64,000 bases of DNA from Ryuthela nishihirai (GCA_038380435.1 JAWZYU010000004.1:24960001-25024000), one strand, 5' to 3'. Positions 1-12,513 are shown, counted from the first letter of the stretch. The notes: generated by a model from the sequence alone, not told the origin. Numbers and translations are program-made.

Positions 1-1050
1 GGGTTAACACCATTAAATCTCTTTCCCTCCTGGGCAAGCCACTGCTCATGATTTTTTAAAAGTAATATAAATAGCCGCCTCGATGGAGCAATAGTATCGG
101 TTGATTTGCAATGACACTGCAACTGCCTGGGTCCGGGTTGCCTTTGTCGTTTGCTTACTTACTGTGATTTCTAACAGTGGTCATGGACAGAAGTAACATC
201 AGTCTTGATGGGGCATGCCCTTATATGAGAAGGCCTGTACAAAGTAGGAGTAGTTTTCTAAGAAACTTCTTACACGTTAAAATTAAGAAAAAAAAACTAT
301 TACTAAAATACAATAAAAGTTTATTATAACGAGCGCCGTTACTGCAAGAAACGGGTTTAGAACGAGATTTTTAAAAGGTCACTCCAATTATATATTCTCA
401 TATATGTTATTCTTATATAATGAAATGAGATGTCCGTTAGAGTGAACTTTTTTCGTGGTCCCTTCACCACGTTAAAACGAATTTTTATTGTAATCCATTA
501 TCGAAGTGCATAATATAATTATTAGGCAGCAATCGCGAATGGAAAAATCGCTGTCTCGCAGGCGACTAAAATGCATATAACGAGTCCCACATGCATATGG
601 CTCCCAAGATATAAGAATTTTTCATTTCTAGCAAAAAAAAGTAACCAAACTTATACGGTTCATAATAGGATAAGTCCATCGCTTACCTATCAAGTCATGA
701 ATGATCTATTTATTGTTTTCTTGTCCTGATTTAAACTATAAGTCTATTTCTTACATTTTGTTCGGATTTTGTAAAGATGTAATGCGGAAGAAATATAGCA
801 GTACTAATAAGTTTAAAAAAAAAACGTACAAAGAGTGTGCCCCAGCATCGGCCCATAAAGGATACTCGAGCACATCAACTTAGCAGCGTAGATTTTTTTT
901 TTCACACTTGCTAATTTCCTGACTCAATGAGTTCAAAGTTTTAATTCAGGTTGAAAAATGGTGATGCTCTTATTGAGATTTTGTATGTAATTTAATGTAA
1001 TTTCGATGAGTATTTTTTTTTTGTTTTTAAAACCAGTAATTATCTCTTAA
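1..1050. other. AT-rich stretch, nothing recognised
   Basis: Low-complexity AT-rich DNA with short poly-A and poly-T runs. Reading frames are short and show no family motif. I see no repeat that recurs elsewhere in the window. Confidence 0.5.
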
Positions 1051-1051
1051 T

Positions 1052-1247
1052 AAAAAAAATACCCCCTCAAGCAGCTGCTTGCACAGAGGTCTGACAGGAG
1101 CCTGCCAGTTTATATGCCACAGTAGAAGGTCTGAGAGGATGGCAGGACCTCAGCAGAAAAACGATACATACATCCATGCCTTACCCGGGACTCGAACCCA
1201 GGTCCCTTAGATCAGTAGCCAAGCGCGCTAACCACTCGGCCATAAGC
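1052..1247 (-). mobile_element. SINE-A copy
   Basis: A tRNA-derived SINE read on the minus strand. The head near 1247 carries an A-box-like GGCCGAGTGGTTAGCGCGC and a B-box-like GGGTTCGAGTCC, matching the internal pol III promoter of a Leu/Ser-type tRNA. The body has the family block with CTCAGACCTTCTAC and the small inverted repeat CAGGCTCCTG, and ends GGGGGTATTTTTT at the low-coordinate side. A second copy lies 180 bp away in the same orientation. Confidence 0.85.
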
Positions 1248-1423
1248 GTTTATCAAATTACCTGACATAAAAGTATTTCAATTCTCGCATTTTATTATTA
1301 TTATATACTTCTGAAAAGTCGCAAATTTAAAAACACGTCTGGAATTAGGTACGTAATTTACAATCGTTAAATAATTTGATAACCCAGCATTTTAAAATTT
1401 CGCTGCGACCATTCAATATAAAT

Positions 1424-1618
1424 AAAACACCCCTTCAAGCAGCTGTTTGCCACAGAGGTCTGTCACAGTTTAATATGCCATAGAGAAGATCTGTGAGAAA
1501 GGAGAGACCTCAGAAGAACGACAACACAAGAAACGGGTTCATTTTCCATGCTTTACCCGGCGCTCGAACTCAGGTCCCTTTAATCAGTAGCCAAGCGTGC
1601 TAACCACTGGACCACGGA
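1424..1618 (-). mobile_element. SINE-A copy, diverged
   Basis: Same family and orientation as the copy at 1052-1247 but with more substitutions and small indels, for example in the segment corresponding to GACAGGAGCCTGTCAG. The tRNA-like head with GTTAGCACGCTTGGCTACTGA lies near 1605. The divergence suggests an older insertion. Confidence 0.8.
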
Positions 1619-2805
1619 ATATAAAATTACTGATTACGGAGGTAGAGTACTTTAATTTGAACATTTTTATTACTTTCTCTGAGCTATACATGCCAAATGT
1701 GAAGCATGGGTTTACAAAAGAAAGATTGTGTTTGAAGATAAAGTAGGATATGAATGGAAAACATGTGATGAAAGCTCCAATAAGTCTGATTGCTACATTT
1801 GTTATCACAGACCATGTACGCCTTCCACTAAAGCAGTTTGAAAAATAATTTATCAAAAGATCTATTAATTACTAAGCATAACGAATGCAACTGGCATTTA
1901 ACAAAGGTTGACACAAGGAATTAACCACAATGTATCATTACAATTGCAGAATGGAGAGAAACATTTTAAACATGGATTACACAACTGAAATAATCTTTAA
2001 ATAGAACGAATAATTTATAAAAAAAAATAATAAAACGAGAATATTAACCTGCCATTAACTAGTACAAAAAAAAAAAAAACCGAGGAAGAGGAAAGCATAC
2101 TGTACCATCAGCCTTAATAAGTGGGTGGGATCGATGAGAAAGACAGATGATCCAAAAGGAAGAACTTCAAGTCGATAAAATCGTTCGCGAAGCTTAATGG
2201 ATTAAAGAGGAAAAATCCAAAATCTAGTACTTCCTCATTTAACATTGATTTATTGACCATTGTTGAATTCACCGAATCGCACGAAGTTGCTTCATATAAC
2301 GTAGTTGATACAATGGGAACATAAGAGTCCTACTCAGTTATTAGAAAATTCCCACGCTATGCCAACAGAAAGCCAAATCAGAAATCAATATCTTGATGAA
2401 CAAAGGTTTTACATGAATGAGACTGGAAACAAATTAAAGATCTAAATCAAGTCTCTCTAAATCCTGAGTTTCAGCATCATTCGTTTAGTATTTAAGAATC
2501 TGTAAGTATTGGAATATTTAATAGCAAAAGTTGCCAGTCGTAACAAATTTATCTCAAAAGCAAATCACAAGTAATAATTGCTATATTGAAATGTTCAGGA
2601 TAGGTGCGACAAGTGCAACTGTACCCAATCAGCCCGGTCAGAGGCACCACGTTTGAAGAGAAACTAGTGACAAACTAGTCATGCACTATTTTACAACGTA
2701 AACTTCTAAATTCTGAAGGCGTTTTTTTTGTTCAATGAAAGAACTATCATTCCAGTAACTTTTTTCATAGCTGCAAAATTGACATTATCTCAAAAAATTA
2801 AAGAT
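1619..2805. other. AT-rich stretch, nothing recognised
   Basis: No coding region, repeat or RNA gene could be supported. A 90-codon minus-strand frame at 1584-1856 overlaps the SINE head and shows no family motif. Confidence 0.45.
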
Positions 2806-3162
2806 ATGAGGTGGGGTTGGGTTCTTTTACCTCTGAGCGGCACTTTTTTGCACACCATGGGCTAAATGGCCAGGTTACAAGGACCCCAAAGGCTCAGAGA
2901 AGGTTGGGGGAGGGGACCCACTGGGGCAGCTGTTGGGAGACAGATCAAGTCTCCCGTCAAGGCCATCCATCGTGTTTTTTAACGTGCAGAGTATGGCTCT
3001 CCCGCACACGGGGCGACTGCTTAACGTCCCATCCGAGGATGGCAGTTTCTCCAAGCCCACCGGTGTCCCCTACTGACCGAGCGGGGAGGCCCAGCTGGGA
3101 CTCGAACCTGTGAACTGCAGATAACGAGCCTGGCACGCTACGGACTGAGCCACCCCCACCAG
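2806..3162 (-). mobile_element. SINE-B copy
   Basis: Minus-strand copy of the longer SINE. The tRNA-like head near 3160 has GGTGGCTCAGTCCGTAGCG and a B-box region GGTTCGAGTCC. The central domain contains GATGGGACGTTAAG and a degenerate GCACGTTAAA, and the 3' end is AACCCAACCCC. A block between the head and the central domain is deleted relative to the fuller copies at 42540 and 61310. Open frames across this copy are non-coding shadows. Confidence 0.85.
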
Positions 3163-4527
3163 AGATATGAATGAAATGAGTTTTACATGAAAAAGCTTGT
3201 ATATCGTTAAACAGCTTTCTCCTTTTCGAAAATTGCTCTTTCTTACTTTTAAATGGGATTTAATTTCTAATATTCATGCCAATGAGACAAAACGGCAAAC
3301 TGTACTCGGCCCCGCAAAAATATGTGCGGGCTCAAAAACTATTTATTAAAATAATTTTACATTTCTAAGTTCGTCTAAAAATATTTAAATTTTCATCAGT
3401 TTTGACGAGGCTTTCTAAGGACGAATGACGATGCTGTTAAATATTCCAACTGCTGTAACTCTTTAATTCACTGAATGAATATTATTGAAATTGAAGATTT
3501 AAATCTTTCTCTTCAGTCTCATTCCCATAAAATTTTTGCTTTTCAAAAAACTGTTTCCGATTTGGCTTTCCCTAAGCATAATATGGGAATTATTTAATGA
3601 TTTCGCAAGGTCCCGTATAACCGTTTAATACTGCGGCGTTCGCCACAGTGTCATAGCTAATTGCACTTTATGCCAAGTAAACGCAAGATTAAATGCAACT
3701 GGAAATAGAATGAACTGAGGAAGAAAAACTATTGAAATACCACGCCGTCTGAACAGAGAACAGTTTCTAAGCAAGGCAATCAATAATCAAATGAACAAGA
3801 AGATTTACTGACAAGTCATTTCAACCGCTTTGAATTAAGTTTCTAATCTCTTCAGTATTACGAGCATACTCGTTATGGAATAAGCGGCCGAATTTACTGA
3901 TTAATAAGATTTCGGCCCCTAACGCAGGGATCTATAGAATATATAATATATTAGTACCATGAACCGTCATATACGTATACGTATTTATCTAATTGTTGAG
4001 TCGTATGGGAGGCCATGACAAATGTATGGCACTACTTTATGTGGCAAAATTGCTTTCTAAAAAATATAATATCATTCCAATATTCCTAACTAATATAATG
4101 CTTGCCGAAATTGCAACGGAAAGTGTTGTGTAAGCTTCTTGCTAAAATAGTGAGAAATTAGAGAATTTGATAGTGGATGTTTGTGGAGTTTTTGTGAACT
4201 ATGAACATGGATGAAAATAAATAATATGATAAACTAGTTTTTCAACTGTTTGAGTCTACTAAGTTGCACATGATATCGTAATCTGAATTAAAAAAACCTA
4301 ACATCATTTAATTAAAAGATCTTCTTTCAGGACTTGGATTTATCAAAAAACCAAGTGGAGCTTATAGGATACAAGGCTAAATATGCTAGAAACGAGAACT
4401 GTTATAATACTGTAAATATAGAAAGAACAATATTTTATAATCGTGAAAAATGATTCATTACACTTTTTACGTAAGAATGAAAACCTTTTAAATTGTAACG
4501 ATGAGGATCGACAAATCAAATCCACTT
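3163..4527. other. AT-rich stretch, nothing recognised
   Basis: Contains many A/T runs and no long frame, tRNA-like head or terminal inverted repeat that I could identify. Confidence 0.45.
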
Positions 4528-4940
4528 GACACGAGTACTTGGGTTGGGTTGTTTTACCTCTGAGCGGCACTTTTTTTGCACACCATGGGCTAAATGGCCA
4601 GGTCACATGGACCCCGAAGGCTCAGAGAAGGTTGGGGGAGGGGACCCACTGGAACAGCTGTTGGGAGACAGATGGTAGCCTCCCGTCAAGGCCATCCAGC
4701 GTGTTCTTTAACGTGCACAGGGTATGGCTCTCCCGCACACGAAGCCACGGCTTAACGTCCCATCCGACGGACGGCGGCCTTTCCAAGCCCATCGGTGTCC
4801 CCTACTGACCGTGGGCAGGGCGGGGAATTTTGCGGAGATAAATCTCAACGCTGACCCAGCTGGGACTCGAACCTGGGAACTACAGATTACGAGCCTGGCG
4901 CGCTACCGACTGAGCCACCCCCGCCCCCAGACACGAGTAC
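4528..4940 (-). mobile_element. SINE-B full-length copy with 11-bp TSD
   Basis: Full-length minus-strand SINE-B (element about 4539-4929) flanked by the perfect direct repeat GACACGAGTAC at 4528-4538 and 4930-4940, the expected target-site duplication of LINE-machinery retrotransposition. The head carries GGTGGCTCAGTCGGTAGCGC. The central domain has GACGTTAAGCCG and GTGCACGTTAAAGAAC. The intact TSD and good match to other copies indicate a fairly young insertion. Confidence 0.92.
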
Positions 4941-5570
4941 ACTTAAGACTGTTTATTAATGCGTCAAATTAAGTTTGAAAACGTTTCTCCTACAGAACGG
5001 AAATATGCACACATAGACTTCATTTGTGCACGACGAACATATATCAAGAAGGCTTAAGAAAATAAGAGGTTATCTTTTGAAAAATATATAATAAATATGC
5101 AAGTTGGAACACCTGGAGAGAAATTAAAGCGACTGTTCTACTCCCCGGAATGCACAAGGTTATACAAAATTTCGCTGTTTTTACGCGAGTGGAATAATAG
5201 AGCCAAAGATCGACAGCATACTGTAGAAATATTGGTCGCCTCGAATTCTTGAACCAGGTGAAAAAAAATTTTCAAACAATCTGGTTAATCCAAAATATTT
5301 ATATCTGCTACCCATAGAGTCAACTTGGATTTAGAAGAATTTCGTGAAACCAATGGACCGAAATGGTAACAGGTTTCAAGTTTTTGAAAAACAAATTCCC
5401 TACAATAAAGGAAGCTAGAATTAAAAAGGAATATTTTAGGTTAACAGAATAGGCAATTGATAATGACAATGAAGTCAATCAAGCTTTAGTGAGTTAAATA
5501 AAGATAGCATGGGAAACTTCTATAAGTTTAAACAACCTTATGAATAACAGATTACAAATCTTAACTCTGG
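4941..5570. other. Unique-looking stretch
   Basis: No recognisable coding or repeat signal. AT-rich with short frames only. Confidence 0.4.
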
Positions 5571-5662
5571 CACAGGTGGGACTCGAACTGCAGGACTCGA
5601 ACTGCAGAAAAGAACTGCAGATTACGAGCCTGACGCGCTACCGGCTGAGTCACCCCCTGCTC
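5571..5662 (-). repeat. SINE-B head fragment
   Basis: Only the tRNA-like head is present, read on the minus strand (TGACTCAGCCGGTAGCGCG). The B-box region GACTCGAACTGCAG is locally duplicated. The body is absent, so this is a truncated or pol III-terminated fragment. It lies about 110 bp from an oppositely oriented copy. Confidence 0.65.
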
Positions 5663-5774
5663 ATAGGGATATAAGTAATGAACGCAGGGAATGTATTTAT
5701 CCGGATATTTCTACCTGGAAAAAAGGTACCAATGAAATTAAACATTGCTATTACTGTTGGTCCTTGAAAAGAGG

Positions 5775-6002
5775 AGGCGTGGGTGGATCCGTCGGTAGCG
5801 CGCCAGACTCGTAATCTGCAGTTCCCAGGTTCGAGTCCGAGGTGGGTCAGCGTTGAGATTCATCTCCGCAAAACTCCCCGCCCTGCTCACGGTGAGTAGG
5901 GGATACCGATGGGCTTGGAAAGGCCGTCGTCCGTCGGATGGGACGTAAAGCCGTGGTCCCGTGTGCGGAAGAGCCATACCCTGTGCACGTTAAAGAACAC
6001 GC
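5775..6002 (+). mobile_element. SINE-B copy, 3' truncated
   Basis: Plus-strand SINE-B starting with a tRNA-like head (GTCGGTAGCGCGCCAGACTC) and running through the central GACGTAAAGCCG and GTGCACGTTAAAGAAC block. It then stops abruptly near 6002, where the sequence becomes a run of T. The last ~130 bp of the family are missing. Confidence 0.8.
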
Positions 6003-6004
6003 AT

Positions 6005-6790
6005 ACGTCCTCCTTTTTTTTTTTATCTCCGGTCCTCCCAGAATTTTGAAAATGCATGAAATGTCCTCCTTTTCTGTATAATAAATTTATAATATATTTA
6101 AAATTAAGGCACTCATTATATTTTACCTTTAAAATTTTTGAACCCATGACTAGAATATAATTTATGTTAATCATTTAAAATACTGTAAATGCAAATCGTG
6201 AATGCTAAATTAATTCTCTTATTGTAAAAGTTATTTTCTGTAATCTCAGTATATGCAATTTGCAAGCCAGATTGAGAAAAGTACACGCTTTAGAAAATTG
6301 CATAAAATTTTGCTTCCCTCTACTGATAGTTGGAGCTATGAAAGTTCACAGCAGTTTTATTTTTTTATTTGGAACATAAAAAGGACAGCGAAGGAATTAG
6401 GAACTACTCATAGTTTGTATAAGCTTTCTCATACAAGAGCAACCCTAGCAAGACCGAATCACTGCTGACCACAAGCTCAGTTATATAGTTAATAAAAATA
6501 CACAGTTTGTCTCCTGCAACAGCAGAGAGTTACTAATCACTATGCCCCTAAGACCAAATAATTCTGGATTGCTTATCAAGTATGAATAAAAATCGGCACG
6601 TCATATATTTTGAAGTGTACTGAATAATTAGAATCAGAATGCCTTTTTCTGACTAAACTGTTAATCGATACTTGAAATAAAACTTATTTCACAAATTAAA
6701 TGCATGTCCTCCATTTCTACATTTTCTGTCTTCCATTGTCCTCCATTTCTATCTTTTCTGTCCTCCTTTTAGAACACTAGCATCTAGTAA
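6005..6790. other. AT-rich stretch, nothing recognised
   Basis: A short repeated phrase resembling TCCTCCATTTCTA occurs near 6707-6775. No gene or full element was recognised. Confidence 0.4.
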
Positions 6791-6976
6791 CCCTATATAT
6801 ATATATACAGTCGTATCAGAATAATATGATCACTTACCATACATAAATTATGGTAGGTGGTCATATACCTACCATACACATTCATATCACACATATATTA
6901 TATATATAAATATACATATGTGTGATATACACAGTCGTATCACAGTCTGATACGACTGTGTATATCACACATATAT
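6791..6976. repeat. AT-rich palindromic cluster with 27-bp perfect hairpin
   Basis: Several inverted repeats lie together. The best has arms 6916-6942 and 6948-6974 (27 bp, apparently perfect) around a 5-base loop, with GATACACAGTCGTATCA in the left arm. A second pair (TACCATAC and its complement GTATGGTA) lies at about 6836-6875. ACAGTCGTATCA also occurs at 6808. It could be the end of a small palindromic element or a slippage-derived structure. No TSD was seen. Confidence 0.7.
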
Positions 6977-7640
6977 TTTCGAGGCTACTATTAGATCTCG
7001 GTAACAAATACCTTATTTTGAAGCCGACAGTATGCTAGGGTTCATCACTCAGGATTTCAGGTCTGGGTTCGAACTTTGGTTGTACTAAGGATTTTTGTTT
7101 GACATGACTTCAGCAGGGAAAGGACAATCCGATGAAGTTAAAAAAGTTTGCTGTCTACTGGATAGCTCGTTCAGAAATGATCGCTTTGTCCTCCGCGTGC
7201 TATACTTTCAGGCGAAGTACTAATTTTCCTGTAATAGTTCATTGTGTCTCCTCTCACTTTAGAGAAGGGCTTCCCAAATTAGGGTACGAGAAGCTTGTCA
7301 GAGGATATGGGAAATATTTGGTAAATGATTATATTATTCTACTGAAATATTCCAAAAGTAGTAGTTTTAGGAAAAAACGTTGTGGATTAGAGATAGAACA
7401 GCGAAGAGATGGAGGGAAAAAATTGAGGGAGAACAGTGGTTGCATTATTATTGGACTATTCAGCAAAGCATAGTTTCATTTACCTTTGCCATCCTGAGCT
7501 CAGGTAACCATTGTTGATCATAAATTCTAAACATCTGTTATGAACCGAATCAAGTTTTCTTTATGAATAATTGATTAATCTGTTTATATAATTTCTTATG
7601 TGCATATGCGTGATAAACTCTAGAATTTATTTCTTTTCAT
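6977..7640. other. Unassigned stretch with hAT-like phrase
   Basis: Contains GGGCTTCCCAAATTAGGGTAC near 7268, which resembles an hAT terminal repeat, but no partner end was found. A 113-codon plus frame (7132-7473) crosses it and shows no recognised domain. The phrase AACAGTGGTTGCATT near 7433 recurs near 14704, so part of this is a dispersed repeat. Confidence 0.35.
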
Positions 7641-8105
7641 ATTGGATATCATCATCTTCAAGCAGCCACTATTCTATAATTATCCATACGGGCAACATGG
7701 CCAAACCAACGGAGTCTCTCTCTGCACAATATGCTGCTTAAAGGAGGTTGCAGACTTCTTTGCCTAGCCTCATCATTACTTACAAAGTTGAACCACCTAA
7801 TGCCCAAGATACTGCGTAAGCATCTAGAATCAAAAACATCTAGTTTCCTGTTGTCTTGTTTACAAAGTGTCCAAGTTTCACTAACATAACTAACCCTAGA
7901 AAGAACAAAATATATTCTAATTTTAGTCTTTAGGTACATATGCCTATTTCTCCACACTATTCGTCTGTTAATTTCATGCCGCACATCACCAGTATCTGTT
8001 ACATAACTCCCAAGATAATTAAATTGTGACACCTGCTAAAGACTGCAACCATTCAGATTAATTGAACCACAGCCTGCCTGACCAATTTTCATCACTTTAG
8101 TGATG
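7640..8105 (-). pseudogene. Non-LTR retrotransposon 3' end (RT C-terminal region), broken
   Basis: A minus-strand frame at 7658-8032 encodes the region downstream of a non-LTR reverse transcriptase. In order it reads FNYLGSYVTDTGD, EINRRI, SETWTL, LDVFDSRCLRSILGIRW, and CRERLRWFGHVARMD. This succession is typical of RTE/CR1-like elements, where it follows the RT palm and precedes the 3' end. Neither the RT catalytic motif nor the endonuclease is present, so this is a 5'-truncated dead copy. Related fragments lie at 16125-16790, 20925-21180, 38505-39270 and 51285-51350. The clade is uncertain. Confidence 0.8.
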
Positions 8106-8890
8106 AAAAATCAGATCAGTATGCCACACTAATCTGGCAGCCCTCCGCTTCCGTTCACTTTCACAAAAGAGATCTTCCGTTCACTTCCACAAGAGAGATC
8201 TCTTTTGAAAGGTATTAAAGGCCTGCACCACGAGAAGGCGGGTCGGATATTAGGTGCTAGGCCTGGCCGGTTCTATGCATCATCACAGAGGATTGGTGCA
8301 TAGCTCTCCTTCCAGAAACTACCTAACTACCATATTCAAGGAGTGCGAAAAAGGTTTACTGAAAGTCAAAGGGTTACGGGGATCGAAAAAGGGACATTTA
8401 GTCAGTACTCCTCAGGAGCAAAACAATCTAACTTCATCTATTTCAAAATTTCGATCTCTACAAAATTTCTTATAATTATAAAATGTTAAAGCATGTATTA
8501 GAAATAAAAATAAAAGCTGTTTAAGTAATTCATTTATCCCAAACTTTCAGAAAAATGTCCCCCACTCGAAGATACTAAATAATGAATTTCGAATCAGTAT
8601 TAAAATTAATTCTAAAATGTCAGCGAAAAACGAGTTCTCAATTTTCGCTGACAATGTTTATGCTAGTTTTTCGCACTGATTTCAGCTTTATTAATTTTAG
8701 TGAAACGTTTCCTTTACATTTGGGTGAATCTGATATTAATATTTACTTTTATATGGTGGTCGGCGAACTTCTAAGTCTCATCGCAATGACAGACCTAACG
8801 AGTAGTTAGTTCAATAATCAAATGCGGAAAAAATCAATTAGGAAATTTGTAGATCACAGTTATAGTGATAACGATATTATATAAAATAAA
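8106..8890. other. Unassigned stretch with a 26-bp local duplication
   Basis: The phrase beginning TTCCGTTCACTT and ending GAGAT occurs twice at about 8150-8201. No supported gene. Confidence 0.35.
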
Positions 8891-8989
8891 GATTTATCTA
8901 AATTTCTCGTATTCAGTAACGTAGTAAAAGAAGCAAAGCAGGAAGTAACGAAAGCGTTTATGCTTGAACAGCAGCAAGGTAACCGCCTT

Positions 8990-9250
8990 ACCTGACAAAG
9001 CCCGTAACTGACGTTTCCAGCCGGGTCGCTTTTTCTTCACTCGCAGCGAGCGGCGGCGAAGAGCGAAGGCCAACAACGGCATCTTCACATGCATGGCGTG
9101 GTGGGTGGAGAAATGGCAACCCCTCGCTTCCACTCTTTTGCATGCGTGCACTCGCTTCTTGTTCCACGCGACCTGTTGGGAAATGCGAACCAGATGGCAG
9201 CCGTTAGATGGTCAACTTCAAATGTTCGACAACACACACTCCAACCGGTA
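8990..9250. other. GC-richer non-repetitive block
   Basis: Locally CpG-richer than its surroundings (GCAGCGAGCGGCGGCG near 9043) and without SINE or transposon signals. Overlapping frames exist on both strands without recognisable domains. It could be an exon, regulatory DNA or unmasked old repeat. Confidence 0.25.
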
Positions 9251-10130
9251 GATAAATTCGAACTGTTCCTCCTCGTTCAGCCGTTGAAATCCATTTATGC
9301 GTTTAGCTTTAGCCACTATGTACGACTTTTGTCCTATTTTTACTTGCAAGCCCGATCACAAGAAAACAAGATCACCTAATAATATAAATAAAGACAATAA
9401 GTCTTTAACATTACGTTTGAAAGGTCGTTCAGACGTCCCCCGAAATGTTTCAATCAGAATTTCACAATGGCAGTTCACGGTATTAAACTGCGCTTTTTTT
9501 CCGCTGTTGCGGGACAGATAATCTAACTGTTTCACTTAAAACGTAAGATGTTGCACAATTGTATGAATCGGACAATGTTCGAAAATATCAACTTTGTACT
9601 GGCACTTTACAACTTTGTCGATTAGATTGCAGCGCGATATTTTAGTCAATTCAAGTATTACTAAGTTCTGAAAAAAAATCAATAGCTGGTAAACATCTAC
9701 TTTAGTTGAACTTTGTCGTTATTGGTAGGTGCTTCCACATATCTTTCTCTCATACAGATAACACCAAAGAACAATAGGGAATGCTTACGTTCGTTAGATT
9801 ACTGTCGACACCAGATTGCTCATTTTTTTCACCGTAAAAACACACCAGCTATTTCTCAGCTTGCTTCTTAAAATGCATACAATTGACAAGCATTAATGAA
9901 GGTATGATCCTTCTACGGTAGAATTATTTTTTTACACAGTCTGTGATATCCAATGGAACTGTTAAAGTAATTCCTGAATCTCCACATTTACGCACAAATA
10001 GTTAATCTGTATATTTATACTTCCTTCTACACTCCATTTTCAGTCTTCTCGCTCTTTCTCAAGGTTATTTCTATAAGTTTCGAACTGATGCCCCTTACGC
10101 TCATATACACTCACATACTTATTTTTCGCT
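9251..10130. other. AT-rich stretch, nothing recognised
   Basis: No supported feature. Confidence 0.35.
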
Positions 10131-10139
10131 GCTTGCCAA

Positions 10140-10570
10140 AACGGACTTGTGCGATCGTAAAAGCAGCGATGAGAATATAACCTATCCAGCGCTCTCACTA
10201 CAACAGCTGAGCACCCATTCTGTCGTCACATGCGTGTGCATGCGCGCGCAAACGCCACAGGGAAGTCCTCCTCTGGTCGTTTCTCTGGTGTTGTGACGTA
10301 ACAATGCACTGACACGTGTAACGGTGACTAACCATCCCAGAGAGAGCATTGGGATCGCTTGGCCACTGATTGGGTGGCACACTCCGAACGGAGAACGCGG
10401 CGATTCGGTGACTCATCCGCGGCGAAAAAGGAGAAAGAAAGCGTGCGGGGAGCTGCACCTCTGCCACTTCTCATTAGAGTCGATGATTTTCATGTCAATA
10501 TTAACGGCACCAAATGAGACCGAGCGTCAACCAGATATACATAGACGTTGAAGGATCGCTGCCGAACACC
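10140..10570. promoter_or_regulatory. CpG-richer block with clustered factor-site-like motifs
   Basis: This is a unique stretch with raised GC and CpG inside AT-rich DNA. It contains TGTGACGTAA (CRE-like, near 10293), ACACGTGT (E-box-like, near 10313), CCACTGATTGGGTGG (inverted CCAAT, near 10361) and GTGACTCATCC (AP-1-like, near 10408). Each motif is common by chance, but their clustering in a compositional island is suggestive of a promoter or enhancer. No TATA box, start site or downstream exon was identified. Confidence 0.25.
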
Positions 10571-12325
10571 AGGAGCAGGGTAATCAATAATGCTGATTAC
10601 GCGGAACGGGATGTAGCACCGCCTCTTGATTTACTAATTCCCATACGTTATGGTTGAAGATGACAGATTTCTTCCATATTATGAAAATTCGCAATATAAA
10701 ACGACAAGTTACTTCCAAAAGAAAAGCTTTATGAGATAGAAAAATACGGACAAACTCTTTAGAGACAAAAGGTTTTTTTTTCTTGGTGCTCTATTCAAAT
10801 TAGTACTAATAATATATTTATATTTGTACATTATGCACAAATAAACATGGTTCACATTTTAAGAATCATTTTATGATCCAAGAGCAGTGCGCTCATCTCG
10901 ATTAAACGATAAAAGTTGACAATATTAAATGTTTGTCTTTACAAGCAACGTGCAAAAAGATGGGTATAATTTACTAATAAAAAAAGTTACTGAATCTTAA
11001 CTCATTTTAATACAGTGAACTGTCACTTATATTAATAGGAAGTGATTCATGTCTAATATTTAATGGTAATGAATTTAAAATTTTTGGTGAGAGAAAATCA
11101 AAATATTCATGCATAATTTCCTTACTTTTAACAATCGCATTTTTTTTTACTACATAAGAAGTCTAAGAAGATGTTTGGGCATCACGCAGCTGAAAACTAA
11201 TTCTAATACAATAAAATCTCTTTTTTTCACCACTAGAGACTAAAAAATAAATTATTTATCACAAGATTATTTTTATTTGAACATTTTTGTGCTATTAGAT
11301 GCTTATCTATCAGCCTAAATTTAAACTACTATTGATATAAAGCAAAACCGTAGAAAAAATATCCTCTCTTCTCCTGAATTATAAAACTTTCTACGAGAAC
11401 CAACGATTAAAATTATTCTATGCGTAATTAATTTGAACTAATAAGATTCGATAAAGGTTCGTGTATATCTCTGTGAGTACTCTTGTTATCAATATCCATA
11501 AAGTTGCGATGATAATCTGTAAAATGTTTTTCAAATGGGGAAGGAGATCCATTGAACAGCAGTGAGGGCAGACGAATCCTATCAGTCATCCCACATCTAT
11601 GATTACAAGAAATACTTGCAACTTTTCAAATCAGAATCATAAAGGAATTTTGTTTACGGAAACAATTGATGTTTTGAACCCATTGTTTCCGATACATGTT
11701 GATGGAAGGGCACACTTCTTATTTCCACTCATGATTCATGTAAAACAATTCGTGATGTTAACGTGAAGAGAGAGGGAAACGCGAGGTTGTGTTGTTCTCA
11801 TCAAACTACTAGTGAGAAATCCATTTTCTGAATATTAACACTTTTCCAATCGCTTTAAGTTGCCTGCAAATGGTCGACTGAGAGGCGTCAAAAGCCTATC
11901 CGCCAATTCACATTGCATTATGTACAGGTTAGCATTCACCAACGCTTTTAATGTTTCTTTGTCAAAGCAGCTCACTCGATTGCTCCCTGAGCAATCTTCC
12001 AAGTTTTCATCACCAGATATGAACCTCTTTGGACTGTCCGAAAGCACTGTAAATGCTATTTTTTGCATTTACAACATCGATATTTTGAATTCGTAAAACA
12101 TGCACACACGAATATGAAACTTTTCAACCACCTGGAATTGCAGAAAACATCAAATGCTTAAAAAATGGTCACAGTCTTACCTTTGCTATGAAACAAGCCT
12201 GGATGAGGATTTCACTCGTTACATTAAATGCCATTTCAAATGAATCAACATGATAAAAATATTGTTAGCCAATTTTAAGTTTTTAATCCAGCGGATCAAA
12301 ATCACGGTTAAAGTAATACCTATTT
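10571..12325. other. Long AT-rich stretch, nothing recognised
   Basis: No coding, RNA or repeat signal could be supported. Two overlapping short frames at 11835-12096 on opposite strands show no family motif. Confidence 0.4.
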
Positions 12326-12327
12326 TA

Positions 12328-12513
12328 GGATTTTACTGATCAAAGGGGCCTGAGTTTGAGCCCCGGGTAAGGCATGGATGTTTGTGTTGTCTTTCTGCTG
12401 GGGTCCCACCATCCTCACAGACCTTCTACTATAGCATATAAACTGACAGGCTCCTGTCAGACCTCTGTGACAAGCAGCTGCTTGAGGGGATATTTATTAA
12501 TTTTTTTTATTTA
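12328..12513 (+). mobile_element. SINE-A copy, 5' truncated
   Basis: Plus-strand SINE-A beginning inside the tRNA-like head at CTGATCAAAGGGGCCTG. It continues through the B-box region, GGCATGGATGTTTGTG, the ACAGGCTCCTGTCAGACC block and the terminal GAGGGGATATTTATT. The A-box half of the head is missing. Confidence 0.85.

Noticed and set aside
2811..3113. 100-codon plus frame, and similar recurring frames with FFAHHGLNGQVT or MALPHTGPRLNVPSDG
   Set aside because: These frames recur in every SINE-B copy on either strand and reflect the repeat, not a gene.
7132..7473. 113-codon plus frame, the longest outside the transposons
   Set aside because: No recognised domain, biased low-complexity composition, and it crosses an hAT-like phrase and a dispersed repeat.
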